A DNA stretch of 64,000 nucleotides from Liolophura sinensis (Eukaryota > Mollusca > Polyplacophora > Chitonida > Chitonidae), in NCBI RefSeq assembly GCF_032854445.1, contig NC_088295.1:17533385-17597384 (forward strand), given 5' to 3'. Each line of letters opens with the position of its first letter. Positions within the stretch are counted from its first letter, which is position 1. The notes under the pieces were generated by a model. The model was not told the DNA's origin and searched no databases. It saw nothing but the letters and a program-made list of their open reading frames with translations. The position numbers and the translations under genes are program-made. Below are positions 37,551 to 48,485 of the stretch, one piece after another.

Positions 37551-38794
37551 AATATACATTTATATGTCCATAATAATCATTGTTCATCATAGGTGACTTT
37601 TGTCCACTGACATATGCCAAACATTATCACATGCCTACAGCTTTGTACAGATATGTTCACCAAAACTCTACCAGGGGTAAACTTTCACCAAAAACCAATT
37701 GATTGTATATACCAGGGGTAACTGACATGTATACACGTCCACGTTGAAATGAGGGGCAAGTTGCTGGAGGTGTTGGACAGCGCTTGTATATAGGCAGGGC
37801 CACGTATAGCTGGTCTTACATGAAGTTTATTGGCCACTATGGCATCTATACGGTGAAAATCTATACGTCATATGGGTGAAATTTCGTCAAGTATTTGTCA
37901 AAGGACGCCGGGAATCGCATCTTCCAGTATGTGCATGCTATGAATGCTATGTTTTGAATATACAGTATATATATATATAAACGACTTTAACATCAACCAA
38001 TCAACCAATAGTGTTAGTTATATAAACTGTATACACATATTCTTTGAAGAAAACTCACTCTCGTTAATATACAAAACCATAATTACATTTGTCTTGAGTT
38101 GTATTTATCATTATTTTCCATAACATTCGCCTGGGCCACCATGAACTGAAACACACTGTAAACCACTGTAGTCATATGTAAATGTATTTATCTATATGTG
38201 GGGTCAAACATGTACACGTTGGGGGCAAGAAAAGTTCAGCAGTGTAGCAGCATGCAGCTAAAACAGACTGATAATACATAAAGTTGAAAGGGGCGGCATC
38301 TGTTACCCTCCGTCCTTCGCCAGATGTGTCTATGTTGCCTAGGTTACTGTTCTGGGCAATCTCCGATTTTGAATATGAAAAGCTGTGTGCGCATATCCGC
38401 TTCAGAAGCCGCGCGCTCTATAATACATAACACCTGTGCTCAATCCATGTCGCTCCTTTTTTTCTCTCTCTCTCTCGCTCTCTCTCTTTAAGTTTGTCCT
38501 CTTTGACACCCTCGAAATGACGTGTAAACGTGTATAACGTAAATCAGAAAAGGTTACGTTCTGTGTTATCTCCGTGCGCGGTGTTCTTCTGTGTGACATA
38601 TAGACAAGACAGAATAATTTAAATCACGAAGAAGGAAGGCCACTGCACATATATTAAAGTACCGGCATGGTTAATGAACGTGCATCTAGGTGACTGTGGA
38701 TACGTTTTGGATAAGGAGACCTGGAGGCTTTGGTAGGCATATATGTGCATGACGTGTTGGTATATTTATAGTACAGCCATGGACAAGTTTATCA

Positions 38795-38880
38795 TGTATT
38801 TATTTATTTAATTGGTGTCTTACGCTGTACTTAAGAGTATTTCACTTATACAACGACGGCCAGCATTATTGTTATATTCG
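38795..38880 (-). mobile_element. SINE family A fragment (tail and core only)
   Basis: The segment starts TATTTATTTATTTAATTGGT and continues through TTACGCTGTACTTAAGAG and ACGACGGCCAGCATTA. It stops abruptly, so it is 5'-truncated, as expected for incomplete reverse transcription. Confidence 0.75.
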
Positions 38881-39324
38881 ACCTAGGTATAACTGACATG
38901 AAGACCCACATGCTTGCATATATGTAGACTAGTTGACGTATATATAGACGTAAATGAGAATATCATATTTGCCTGTTTGGTGCTATTGCCACAAGGCTTT
39001 ACATCGCATAGTAAATTTACTGAGATATGCACCCAGATGTAGAAGACGTTCAGAAGCAACTGACTGAAGACGTTTAGACGTATATAGCTGTATATAGGCC
39101 TAAATATAAACGGTATTTCTCAGCGAGCTAGGCCTTTCTTCTAGAAAGTAAGATACATTTATACGTATACCTACACATACGGATATTTCCATTGTATATT
39201 CGTAAAATATAGTGATTATGTGTAGAATTACACAGCATAATGCACCTAGAGTCCAAGAACTTTACCTGCAAACCTTGAGGTAAACCTGGAAGTCCATGTG
39301 ACATTATTGTCGCTTAACAGTATA

Positions 39325-39590
39325 TTTATGAATTTATTTCACTCGTGTTTTGCCCAGTTATCAAGAATATTTCACTTATGCGACGGCAACCTGCATTATG
39401 GTGGGAGGAAACCGGGCAGAGCTCGAGGAAACACACGACCATCCGCAGGCTGCTGACACACCTTCCCACGTACCGCTGAAGAGGAAGACAGCATGGGCGA
39501 AACTTGAACTCAGAGTGGAAATATTGGTGAGAGGCTCCTGTGTCATTGCGGCGCTCTGGCACGATATAACAACCTCGGCCAAGGAGCACC
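39325..39590 (-). mobile_element. SINE family A, minus orientation
   Basis: The tail (ATTTATTTCACTCGTGTTTT), the core (ATCAAGAATATTTCACTTAT), the body with AAACCGGGCAGAGCTC, and a reversed tRNA head around GAAACTTGAACTCAGAG are visible. It ends near a CCCCCACCCCCACCC run. Confidence 0.8.
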
Positions 39591-40214
39591 CCCACCCCCA
39601 CCCGTGAACAATAAAGCCAGAATATGGCCCCTAAGATCACCTCAGGATTCAAATATTTCGCAATGTCACGTTAATTTTTTTCCATAAATATGACACAACA
39701 CACATAATCATTGAACTTTCTTCAGTTTATAGAAGAAACACGCCATGCTTGGCCACACGACAAGTTGTTACCCATTGCTACCGTTAAAAGCCAGCGTTCA
39801 ATAAAAACATGCCTTGGTGGCCTGTCTAAGTGTACAGCATGTATGGTATATCTTGCCGTGTGTCAAAAATTGCATTGAGTTTCCAAAAAAAAAAAATTAA
39901 GTGGTTCAAAAGCACGAAAACGCATAATACTACAGTGATCCGGAATTATCTTGTTATACTGGTTGAAACACAGCTCATGTGAGCTATTAAATTGCAACTG
40001 TAAGCGTTTGAAGACATTTCATTTGCATTTCTTGTATGATATCTTATTTGGTATTCGTCTTTTTGCAAAATATAGTAACGGTGAAAACTGCGCACCGTGT
40101 GACTACGGACCTGGGGTTTGTTTTTTTTTTCTTTTTTTTCATGTGGGCAATGTACGAGTTCAAGCATGTGCGCAGTTGTCATAGTTACAAATGATCACTG
40201 TCAGTCAGTCTGGT

Positions 40215-40359
40215 ACTTCCGGTGTCAACATGAGCGAACACGCTTCGTGAGTTAAACTTATATTTTCGTGTTTAAGTCAAGTTTGCTTCATCTTGTAAAC
40301 TACCTTAGAGAGGACGTTAACAAAGGAATCACCAGACAAAGGAATCCCAGAAAACTCAG
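40215..40359 (+). promoter_or_regulatory. Probable promoter and 5' UTR exon of CFAP298
   Basis: An ETS-type site, ACTTCCGG, lies at 40215-40222. A good donor, CTCAG|GTAACA, follows at 40359/40360, and a matching acceptor, CATTTCAG|ATCTG, lies at 42304/42305, ten bases before the CFAP298 start codon. I infer a non-coding first exon starting shortly after the ETS site and a ~1.9 kb intron. The ATG at about 40230 opens only a seven-codon frame and could be a short upstream ORF. Confidence 0.45.
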
Positions 40360-40653
40360 GTAACATATTGACTAAAACGCACTATGCAAGTAGCTGTAAG
40401 CTTTTCATGTGTTAACATGTTGTTGTTGTTGAACTATCTTCATATCCTATTTCGAAAGTGTACTTCGACCATATCGTGGCGAAATATTCCAGTTCGAAAC
40501 ATGATAAACAACCCCGATCAAGACCTTAAAGGTGTACTAAATTCTCGTGCGAATCGATAGAAGATACCCTTTCAATGAACTGATGTCTCCCCACATATTT
40601 TCATACTACTCAGTACAATGGCTTCTTTCAGAGGCATTTAGGAATTGGGATGG

Positions 40654-41942
40654 TATATATTGACAGAGGCATTACTTATGGATAACAACTCCTGGATTTA
40701 TTGCGTAGGTGACGTTTCGATGTAGGTTCTTACATCGTTATCAAACCATATGAACATACAGAGATACAAGACAACATATATACAGTAAGAGAGTGAGTGG
40801 TGTAAAAACAGGCAACAATGTAACCCAGATAATGGCTTCAGGGTTTAAGGCGGTCATTGTCTAATCTGATGAGGTCATTGTGGGTGCACGGTAGATGGTA
40901 CCCGCTGTCTCGGTTAAGCAGAACAACCAGTCAGACTACAACAGAAGGAAACTGCTGGAAGCCATCATGATCCGACGACACAATCCACAGCTTAACCGAG
41001 ACAGTGGGTACCACCTACCAAGCACCTACCATGACCTCATCAGATTAGACAGTGACCACCTTAAACCCTGAAGCCATTGTCGATGTTACATTGTTGCCTG
41101 TTTTGACACCACTCACTCTCTTACTGTATATATGTTGTCTTGTATCTTTGTATGTTCACATAAGGAAATCAATTAAAGAAGAAGACAGGGAAAACAATAA
41201 GAAGACCCATGGGACCAAAGAAAATTAACACCTAGGAAACGAAGATCAGAAACATGAAAGACATCATAACAATAGGACTATCTCTTGCTTCAACTAAGCG
41301 GATGAGGCGAAATCCTTGCTCCTCATTTATACTTGTCGCACCTGTTACAGGCACAGGTTTCCAGTACGCTGGTTTTTCCTGGACGGCGTCCGGTATAGGT
41401 GGCGGGAGCTCCTGAACTCCACGTCACAGAGGAGGAAGCAAGAGAACAAAACTGTTAACCAATAAATAAAAGCACTACTGTTTTCTCTCTGTGTAAATTT
41501 CTGTATAGGCAACTCATTGTAATTCTTTAATGTAGATCTATGTATTTCTAATGTAAAGATAACGTTAATCTCTATAAATAGCTTACTATTTATCCCCTTT
41601 CTGTTAAATGACCATGGCAGCATTTGAACCTATACAATAAGCTATACACATGCTACCACAAAGAGGTTTAATCTCACTAATTGACTCATGTACATATGTA
41701 AATAGTATACCAATGCACTGCTATTATGTAACCAAAATATTCATGTGTTAAAAAAAAAAAATAAATAAAACACTGATTTGATGGGCCACGATATCTGCCA
41801 GGAAAGTGACCCTAAAACCAGTATTTAAACAAAATTGTATGTTCACATGGTTTGATAACGATGTAAGAACCTGCATCGAAACGTCACCAACACAATAAAT
41901 CTAGGAGTTGTTATCCAGAAGTAATGGCTCTGTCAATATATA
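40654..41942. mobile_element. Inverted pair of Penelope-like element tails
   Basis: The forward part (from about 40921) encodes, at 40931-41071, the C-terminus of a Penelope-like GIY-YIG endonuclease region (KLLEAIMIRRHNPQLNRDSG and on to a natural end). The left part, 40654-40920, is the reverse complement of the same tail, starting at the CAGCTTAACCGAGACAG position. Outer ends match as TATATTGACAGAG...CTCTGTCAATATA. The forward copy is interrupted by a 673-bp segment (41162-41834) that the left copy lacks, flanked by the 14-bp direct repeat TTGTATGTTCACAT. Both copies are 5'-truncated fragments lacking the reverse transcriptase, so the element is a remnant. It sits in the inferred first intron of CFAP298. 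Confidence 0.75.
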
Positions 41943-42314
41943 CTCAGTACAATGGACCTGCGTCTAGTTGGCTAAACTAAAATTTACTATGCATGATAAT
42001 TTTAAAAGGTGGAAATAATATTGAAGTTTACTTCTTATATAATGCTTCTTGTTAATAGTGCATGTATTATTATATGTATTAAAGGTCTTTGGAAATTCTT
42101 TTGAAAATTGGCAAAAAGCGTTGATTGCAGCTGAACAGAAGCTGAGCTACAAAGGACACATTTTAATATCATTTTAACTTACCTCTCATGAGTAGATTTT
42201 GTTGCTGAAAGAATATTTTCTTGTATATATGCAGGAACAGTTCAACTGAATACCAGTGATGTAAGTTTTCTTTAGTTTAAGGATGAACTAATCACTCATT
42301 TCAGATCTGTAGTC

Positions 42315-45300
42315 ATGGTGAAAATACATTTAAAGAAGGGAGATGAAAGCCAGTTTTTGTATGAAACAACTGTTACAGCACCAGTTGAGGAATTCTTACA
42401 TGATGCTGTTGTAATTTACAATGGGCGTCTAAAAGTTGATAGAATATGCGCAGGTAAATGAATTACTGTTTTATTTCTAAGACCTCCATTTTTAATATTT
42501 TTTTTTTAATTTTATTTTAATCTGCTTAGTAACAGTTAACCAGTTTATCACATTCCAAGTTATGTTGATATTAAAATTATGTGCAATCTTGTGTGTGTTT
42601 AAAGCATATCCTAATCAGTATATAGGACTATCCCAAGTGAGAAGCTGACTATATCATTGTATTTATAACCATATTTATGTGAGATTCTATAGTTTATTGT
42701 GATGAAAAGGATCTAAATTTAAATCATTTCAAGCAATATTTCATGCCTTTGAACATAAGCTTTCCACACAAACGGGTCTGCTGTTTTGACATAAATCAAG
42801 ATTATCTTGAATGGTTTGAAAATGACATGGATGGGGGAAAGAAAGTGTCAGTTTTCATTGTTTTGTTCATGCAGTTTCATAGCACATGCTCTTAAATTGT
42901 GTGTAGAAATGGAAGAACTAGCCAAGCATGGGGTTACGCTACCCCCGAATATGCAGGGTTTAACAGAAGAACAAATAGAGGAGTTAAAACTACGTGATGA
43001 ATGGGGAGAAAAGTGCCAGCCCTCAGGAGGATGTGTGACCAACAAGGATACCATTGGCAGGAGAAACGGTCAAGGTGCGTACATGTACAGCTTCATACAA
43101 GAAACACTGATCCTTTGAGCCAGAAGAGGGTGTACCTCTATCATGGCATGTCTAAACCTCAATGCGTTTTTTTGAGTGGTGGTTCAACGAATCACATGTG
43201 AAATACAAAGGGTAGTTTCGCAGCCCATGGCTTGGTGAATAAAGGCTTACATAATCTTCCTGACACAGGCAATGTGCTCTATGGCAGTTACATCCTTAAA
43301 TGACCATGACACATGTTTCCTTCAATTTGCAGCCCCAAATGAAAAAATGGCAGAGATGCTGAGAAAGACAATAAAAGAAGCAAAAGATATGATTTCAAAG
43401 GTATTTTATGTGCAGTTTAATTCTACTTGAATGTTATTAAGTGGTATTCATTACTTGCAGGATTTATCTTTTTAATTTGGTGTGCATTTTCATGTAGTGA
43501 GTAATCATTGTGACTGTCAATAAAATAACGTAATCCTGGTATCTGAAAAAGGAGGATCTCTGAAAGTATGAAAGGTGTGTCAGTTTGCACAGTGAACTAA
43601 AGGCATCCTATTACCATTTGTATATATGTCTAGCATGTTAACATTAATCTGTTTTGATGCCATCTGTAAAGGTAAACATTTTGATATGATTGATTCCTTT
43701 TGTCATATTGATTATCAGTGCTGAAGAGATCACATACATAATAATTCTATCCTTTGCCATTCCAGGCAAATGTTGACAACAATAAATTTGTTACACAAGC
43801 CACAGTGAAAGAGGCCCTTGACATTTTGCGAGGAGCGACGATGATAGTATACCCCATGGGCTTACCTCCTCATGAACCCATCAAACTGGAGTGTGATAAT
43901 GAGGAAGATCTCTCAGGCACGCAGGTGAGAGATCTTCAGTTTTAGTCTGCATTCCAGAAAGTTATATTCATGTAGAAGACATGACTAACAAGATTTTGTA
44001 TGTACATACACATATGTCCAGTTGTGATTTGATGTCAGAATTTGTTATTTTCATCCGTGAGTATGTTTTCATCATCTGTCATGAGATATGTGTAAATGTT
44101 ATCTTTACATATGATAATAGTGAAGAATTGATGGCATTAACTGGTTAGGTCATTGTCTTTGTGCTGAAGTATGTGTTTTACATCCTTGACAGGCTTCTCT
44201 AGAAGTCATTGATCCCAATGCAGCTGCGGTTTGGTTCTCTGGTAAAGAAATGATGCCAGGCAAGAAGTTATGTGATTATATTGGGAAAAATGAGAAAACC
44301 AAAATTGTCGCCAAGCTACAAAAGGTGAGCTATTTGAGGGCACATTTTTGTAATTTTCATGATACATGACAACTGTTATTATGTATAGTAATAATTTGAT
44401 CCTAGAGTGTCGTATTGCTGGGCTACAGTTTACATGCAATCTTCTGGAGAAGACATCCCAACCTGGCCATGACCTGCTGCGTCAGAAGCTGAGGAAATCA
44501 TTTTGCTATTTATCTATAGATTAGTGAGTTTATGTTAACGCAACCGTTTTTAGCTCACCTTACACAATAAGGAGAGGTATTGTGTGTAGGGGATCAGATA
44601 TGCTGGCAGTGTTGGTGTCGAGTTTCGTTAATGTTTTGGGCCAATCATAGGGTTGCCGTGGCCACCCATAGTACACAGATAGCCAATCATCGGTAGCGGT
44701 TTGCATATCAAAGACCAAGGGAGCTTTTTATATGATAGCTCAACATTTCCTCAGCCATTCACACGGTTGCATTTGCCACCCATAGTACATGGATTTCGAA
44801 ATGCATTTTAATTTATGCAGTTTTACGAACTGCTCAATCAGGCAAGATACTGGTAGTCTGTGAATTCCTTGTTGTATTTGTCTGAGTGAGTAATAGCTTA
44901 ACGCCACTTTGTCAATATTGCAACCGTATTGTGGCAGTTATTTGTTTGATATTAACTCGCCAGTGATACATGTCAAAGTACTGACATTTGGTTTACATAT
45001 ATTAAGGGATCAAACTCAAAAGATTTAACTCCCTTGATATGACTTAAAGTTTGCTGATGTGGTGGAAAACCATAAATGCTCATTCAAAAGACCTAAAATG
45101 TTAGCCAGACGCAATGGATCAGTTGGCAGAGCATCCACTTCAGGGGCGGTATAATCCAGGGCCAATCCTTGGTCAGGTCAGACCCAAGACGAAGTTGTAA
45201 CTTCCTTGCTCAACATTCATACGTTGACCCGTATCAGTACAGTGGCTCAGGTGGGCTGGCTTCCCCTGCCTTTTGGAAGTCATCTCAATGAAGCAGCACT

Positions 45301-46869
45301 AGATAAAAGAACGGAGGAAATCCATCCTGTGGCACGATAAGGACTCCTTCGTCGTAATCTGACTGAAATGTATTCAAGCATGACATTAATCCATTAGCAC
45401 TCACTCACTCACCCTAATATAGCATAGAAGATGGACAGTGAAATCTTGTTTATGGTAATGTTTTGTGAAATTTTCAAAAAGGAGATGGCATAAGTGGGTT
45501 GATAATCTGGATTATCTCCCCTTAACAGCACTGCGTACTTCCTTATTTAGTACACCTTTAATGATTAACTCTTATTGTGTGGGATGGAGTGTTTCTGATA
45601 TTATTAGTTTTCTACCAGTATCTAGGGGGAGAAGAAGTTTGCACTTCCAGACTAGTTTTCTGGCAGATGGTTTTTAAAAAATGGTTCTATATTGAAAGAT
45701 AGCCCCGTAAATGGCTGTAATAAGTTATCGATCAAGTTTGAGTTTTGGATCCCTACATTCATTGGGGACAGAATTGTGGCCTTTTTGGAACAGTTTTGTT
45801 ATTGTATTGAATTGTAACTTGATGCATGGCTTTACAGTAACAAGTTACAGATTAGGTTTGAGTTTTAGGCCACCAATTTCATTTGGGTCAAAATCGTGGG
45901 GTTTTTTTCTGTTTTTAAGAGTTTTTGCTAATTTTTTTTAAAATGGTTTACTATTGAATTAAAATGGGATACAAAGCTTAAACATGACAACCTGCAGATC
46001 AAGTTTGTGTGTCTTTTTTGTATATTTCCAGCAAAATTTTGACTATGTTCTCTTGTGAACTTGGGTATAGCTATTCTGATGGCCCAGCATGATAGGAGGC
46101 ATGTTCTGCTGTGGCAGTACTTCCAGAATGCATGTGTTTTAAGTTTCTCAATTGCATTGTATAGGTTAATAAACAAGATGGATAGCAAGAAGTACATGTA
46201 TCAGTTGTTCAGTTTGTGTGTGTTGTATTTACAGAAAGGGTTAGGAGCCCCGTCCAGAGAACCTGTAGTCAGTCAGGATCAGCAGAAAGAGATGATGGCT
46301 TACTACTACAAGAAACAAGAGGAAATGAAGGTACTATGTGCTCTAGTTCTTACTTTAATAGCTATTGCTCTGACAGATTTTGATGTGATGTGTTCTAAAA
46401 TGAGGTAAGAGATGACTTACATGAATGACTTCATTATTTCTTAAATAATGTGCTTCTTTCCTCAAATACAGATGACCACCAAATTCTACACCTTTCTAGT
46501 TTGTGCCTCAAATGTATTGGTTCTGACTGCCTAGTTCACCATTTTTATCAATCTTTAGAAATTTGTTGGGAGAGTACTCTAATTCTAAATAAATAAAAAG
46601 CAATATATTTTTCATGGCAGTAATTCATCAGTGATACACAAGCTTTTCTGTGTTATAAGAGTAAAATCTTCAGCACTGACAGTTATAATTGATGTGAAAT
46701 GCCCATGAATATTTATAAAGTATGTCTGTCAGTACAGATTATCTCTTCTCTCTTACAGAAATTGGAGGTAGAAACTGATGACTCTTACCTAGACCGACCT
46801 TGGGCTGATGGCCAACAGTTAAAACGACAGTTCCAGGGTTTAAACAACATCAAATGGGGCCCCAGATAA
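42315..46869 (+). CDS. CFAP298: CFAP298 (C21orf59/Kurly), cilia- and flagella-associated protein
   Basis: Seven coding exons (42315-42453, 42907-43074, 43333-43400, 43766-43924, 44193-44324, 46235-46330 and 46759-46869) join in frame into 290 aa, equal to the human protein. The N-terminus MVKIHLKKGDESQFLYE is followed by VIYNGRLKVDRI, then EMEELAKHGVTLPPNMQGLT, EEQIEELKLRDEWGEKC, IGRRNGQAPNEKM, MIVYPMGLPPHEPIKLE, EDLSGTQA, CDYIGKNEKTKIVAKLQKKG, APSREPVVS and the C-terminal RPWADGQQLK...IKWGPR. All are signatures of this small family. In vertebrates the protein is needed for outer dynein arm assembly, ciliary motility and planar polarity of cilia, acting largely in the cytoplasm as an assembly factor. 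Candidate polyadenylation signals lie at 47143-47148 and 47539-47544. Confidence 0.96.
45108..45410 (+). mobile_element. SINE family C-like, in CFAP298 intron 5
   Basis: A tRNA-like head, ATGGATCAGTTGGCAGAGCA with a box B-like CCAGGGCCAATCCTTGG, is followed by a body containing GTGGCTCAGGTGGGCTGGC and a tail ending TCCTTCGTCGTAATCTGACT...CACTCACTCACTCACC. Confidence 0.7.
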
Positions 46870-47538
46870 CGCAGCCAGTGCTTTCCTTTCATTCCTTCAC
46901 CCTCAGTGCATATTTTCACAAAACTGGCTGCTCTGACAATACATACCATTAAACTTCCATTTTCGTTTTGTGGATGTTCAAAATTAGTTTCCTAGATTTT
47001 TAGAAGACTATCTTGTTTGTTAATTCATGGTTCAATTTAAGCTCACTTTCATTCAGTTTTGCCAGGGAATGATGTTGCTTTCCATTTACTGTTTCGACTT
47101 AATCATTGCTGAGAGAAGTGTGGGGGTGGGATTCCAGAACAGAATAAATGTTATATATGTATAATTATGACAAAAATTCTTGGGAGAACACATGTTTCAT
47201 AGCCTACACATAATGAGGAAGGGATAGAACAACAATGTTGAACTTTCTTTGCCAAGTTATGCTGTGACACATGGAAGGGGTGGGGGTGAGGGTCTTTGTT
47301 ATTCATGATGATGTCATACAAACCAGATCAGAATCATTAGAGACTATAAAGAAACTGCTTTTACATAAAGTTACGATAGAAGTTTGAGTTACAAATTGTG
47401 ATATTGAGACATTCAGTGATACTTCACACACACTAGATGTTGTGGGAGATATGAAACCATCATGTTGATATGTTTGTGATTTCTAACACTTGGGAAATGT
47501 ATGACCTCTTTATATTAGTTTGACATTCAAATGTGTTA

Positions 47539-47544
47539 AATAAA
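47539..47544 (+). terminator. CFAP298 polyadenylation signal (distal)
   Basis: AATAAA at 47539-47544, about 670 bases after the stop. A proximal alternative lies at 47143-47148, so two 3' UTR lengths are possible. Confidence 0.5.
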
Positions 47545-47559
47545 GCAATATATTATAAC

Positions 47560-48485
47560 AGAACCATTGTTTTGAATTGTCTGTGAAAAGGGACTCTCCA
47601 CAATGTTAAATCATTGGTTTGAATCGTAATATTTAGTTACAGTTTACATACTTGTGTATATATGAATGGACTGAGGCTGAGGCTGCACACTGCTGTAGGC
47701 GCCCTTATTGTATCAGCTTGCATTTGGTTCCTGGGGTGATATAAAACACCCATCCAAATAACCATTCATGATTCAGGGACCAACAACTTGAATGTAGCAA
47801 CTAGCTCTGATGTCAGTTCCCTACCTGCTTGGAACACAATCTATTTCTTAACATCAGACCTTAACACTCAATAGATAAATACTACAGTACATAGGCTGCA
47901 TTTATACCATTCACTTTGCAGCAGACAATTTAACTGTCTTGGGCTACATGCAGTTTGCCAAGGAGTAGGCTCAGCCTAAAGTATACTATTACAGCAGGAT
48001 TTCTGACTTTGATGTAGTTGACCTACAAAACTACATCTGTTTGTTTCTTTTGTTTGTTCATATTTAAATTAATGTTTCTTTGTGCATCATTTCAGCTGAA
48101 TGAAAGCTCTCTCTGCAACAGTGCAAGCTATCCTGACATGGTCTTGCAATACATAGCTCTGGAAATTTCTGCATTGTATATAGAGAGAAGCTTGCTGCAG
48201 AACTTCATACCCGAAACACTGTAAACTTAGTTATTAATAATTGAACCAATTTCCTATGCTGTGACAACCATCATGTACAGAGCTGTCTCACTTAGATTTA
48301 TGCAATTCACACAGCTTGCTCATATGGACAGTGTCGTGTCTGAGTCTACCCCAGTTAAAACCCTGTGTCTGGTTTGCTGGGTCAATATTCACTGAATTCA
48401 GTGTGTGATAAAGATAAAGGGAGATAACTTCGAGAGCTTGTGATGTCTTTTGACGTGTGGAAAGCGAAACATTAGTGTTTACCGC
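47560..48485. other. CFAP298-RNASEH1 intergenic region
   Basis: No gene is seen. A short piece near 47690-47775 (GATATAAAACACCCATCCAA) looks like a decayed SINE tail. The right end, about 48380-48485, must hold the RNASEH1 promoter. Confidence 0.45.

Noticed and set aside
38455-38599. Minus-strand frame rich in Arg/Glu (ESEREREKKERH)
   Set aside because: It is the translation of a short CT/GA microsatellite near 38463-38488.
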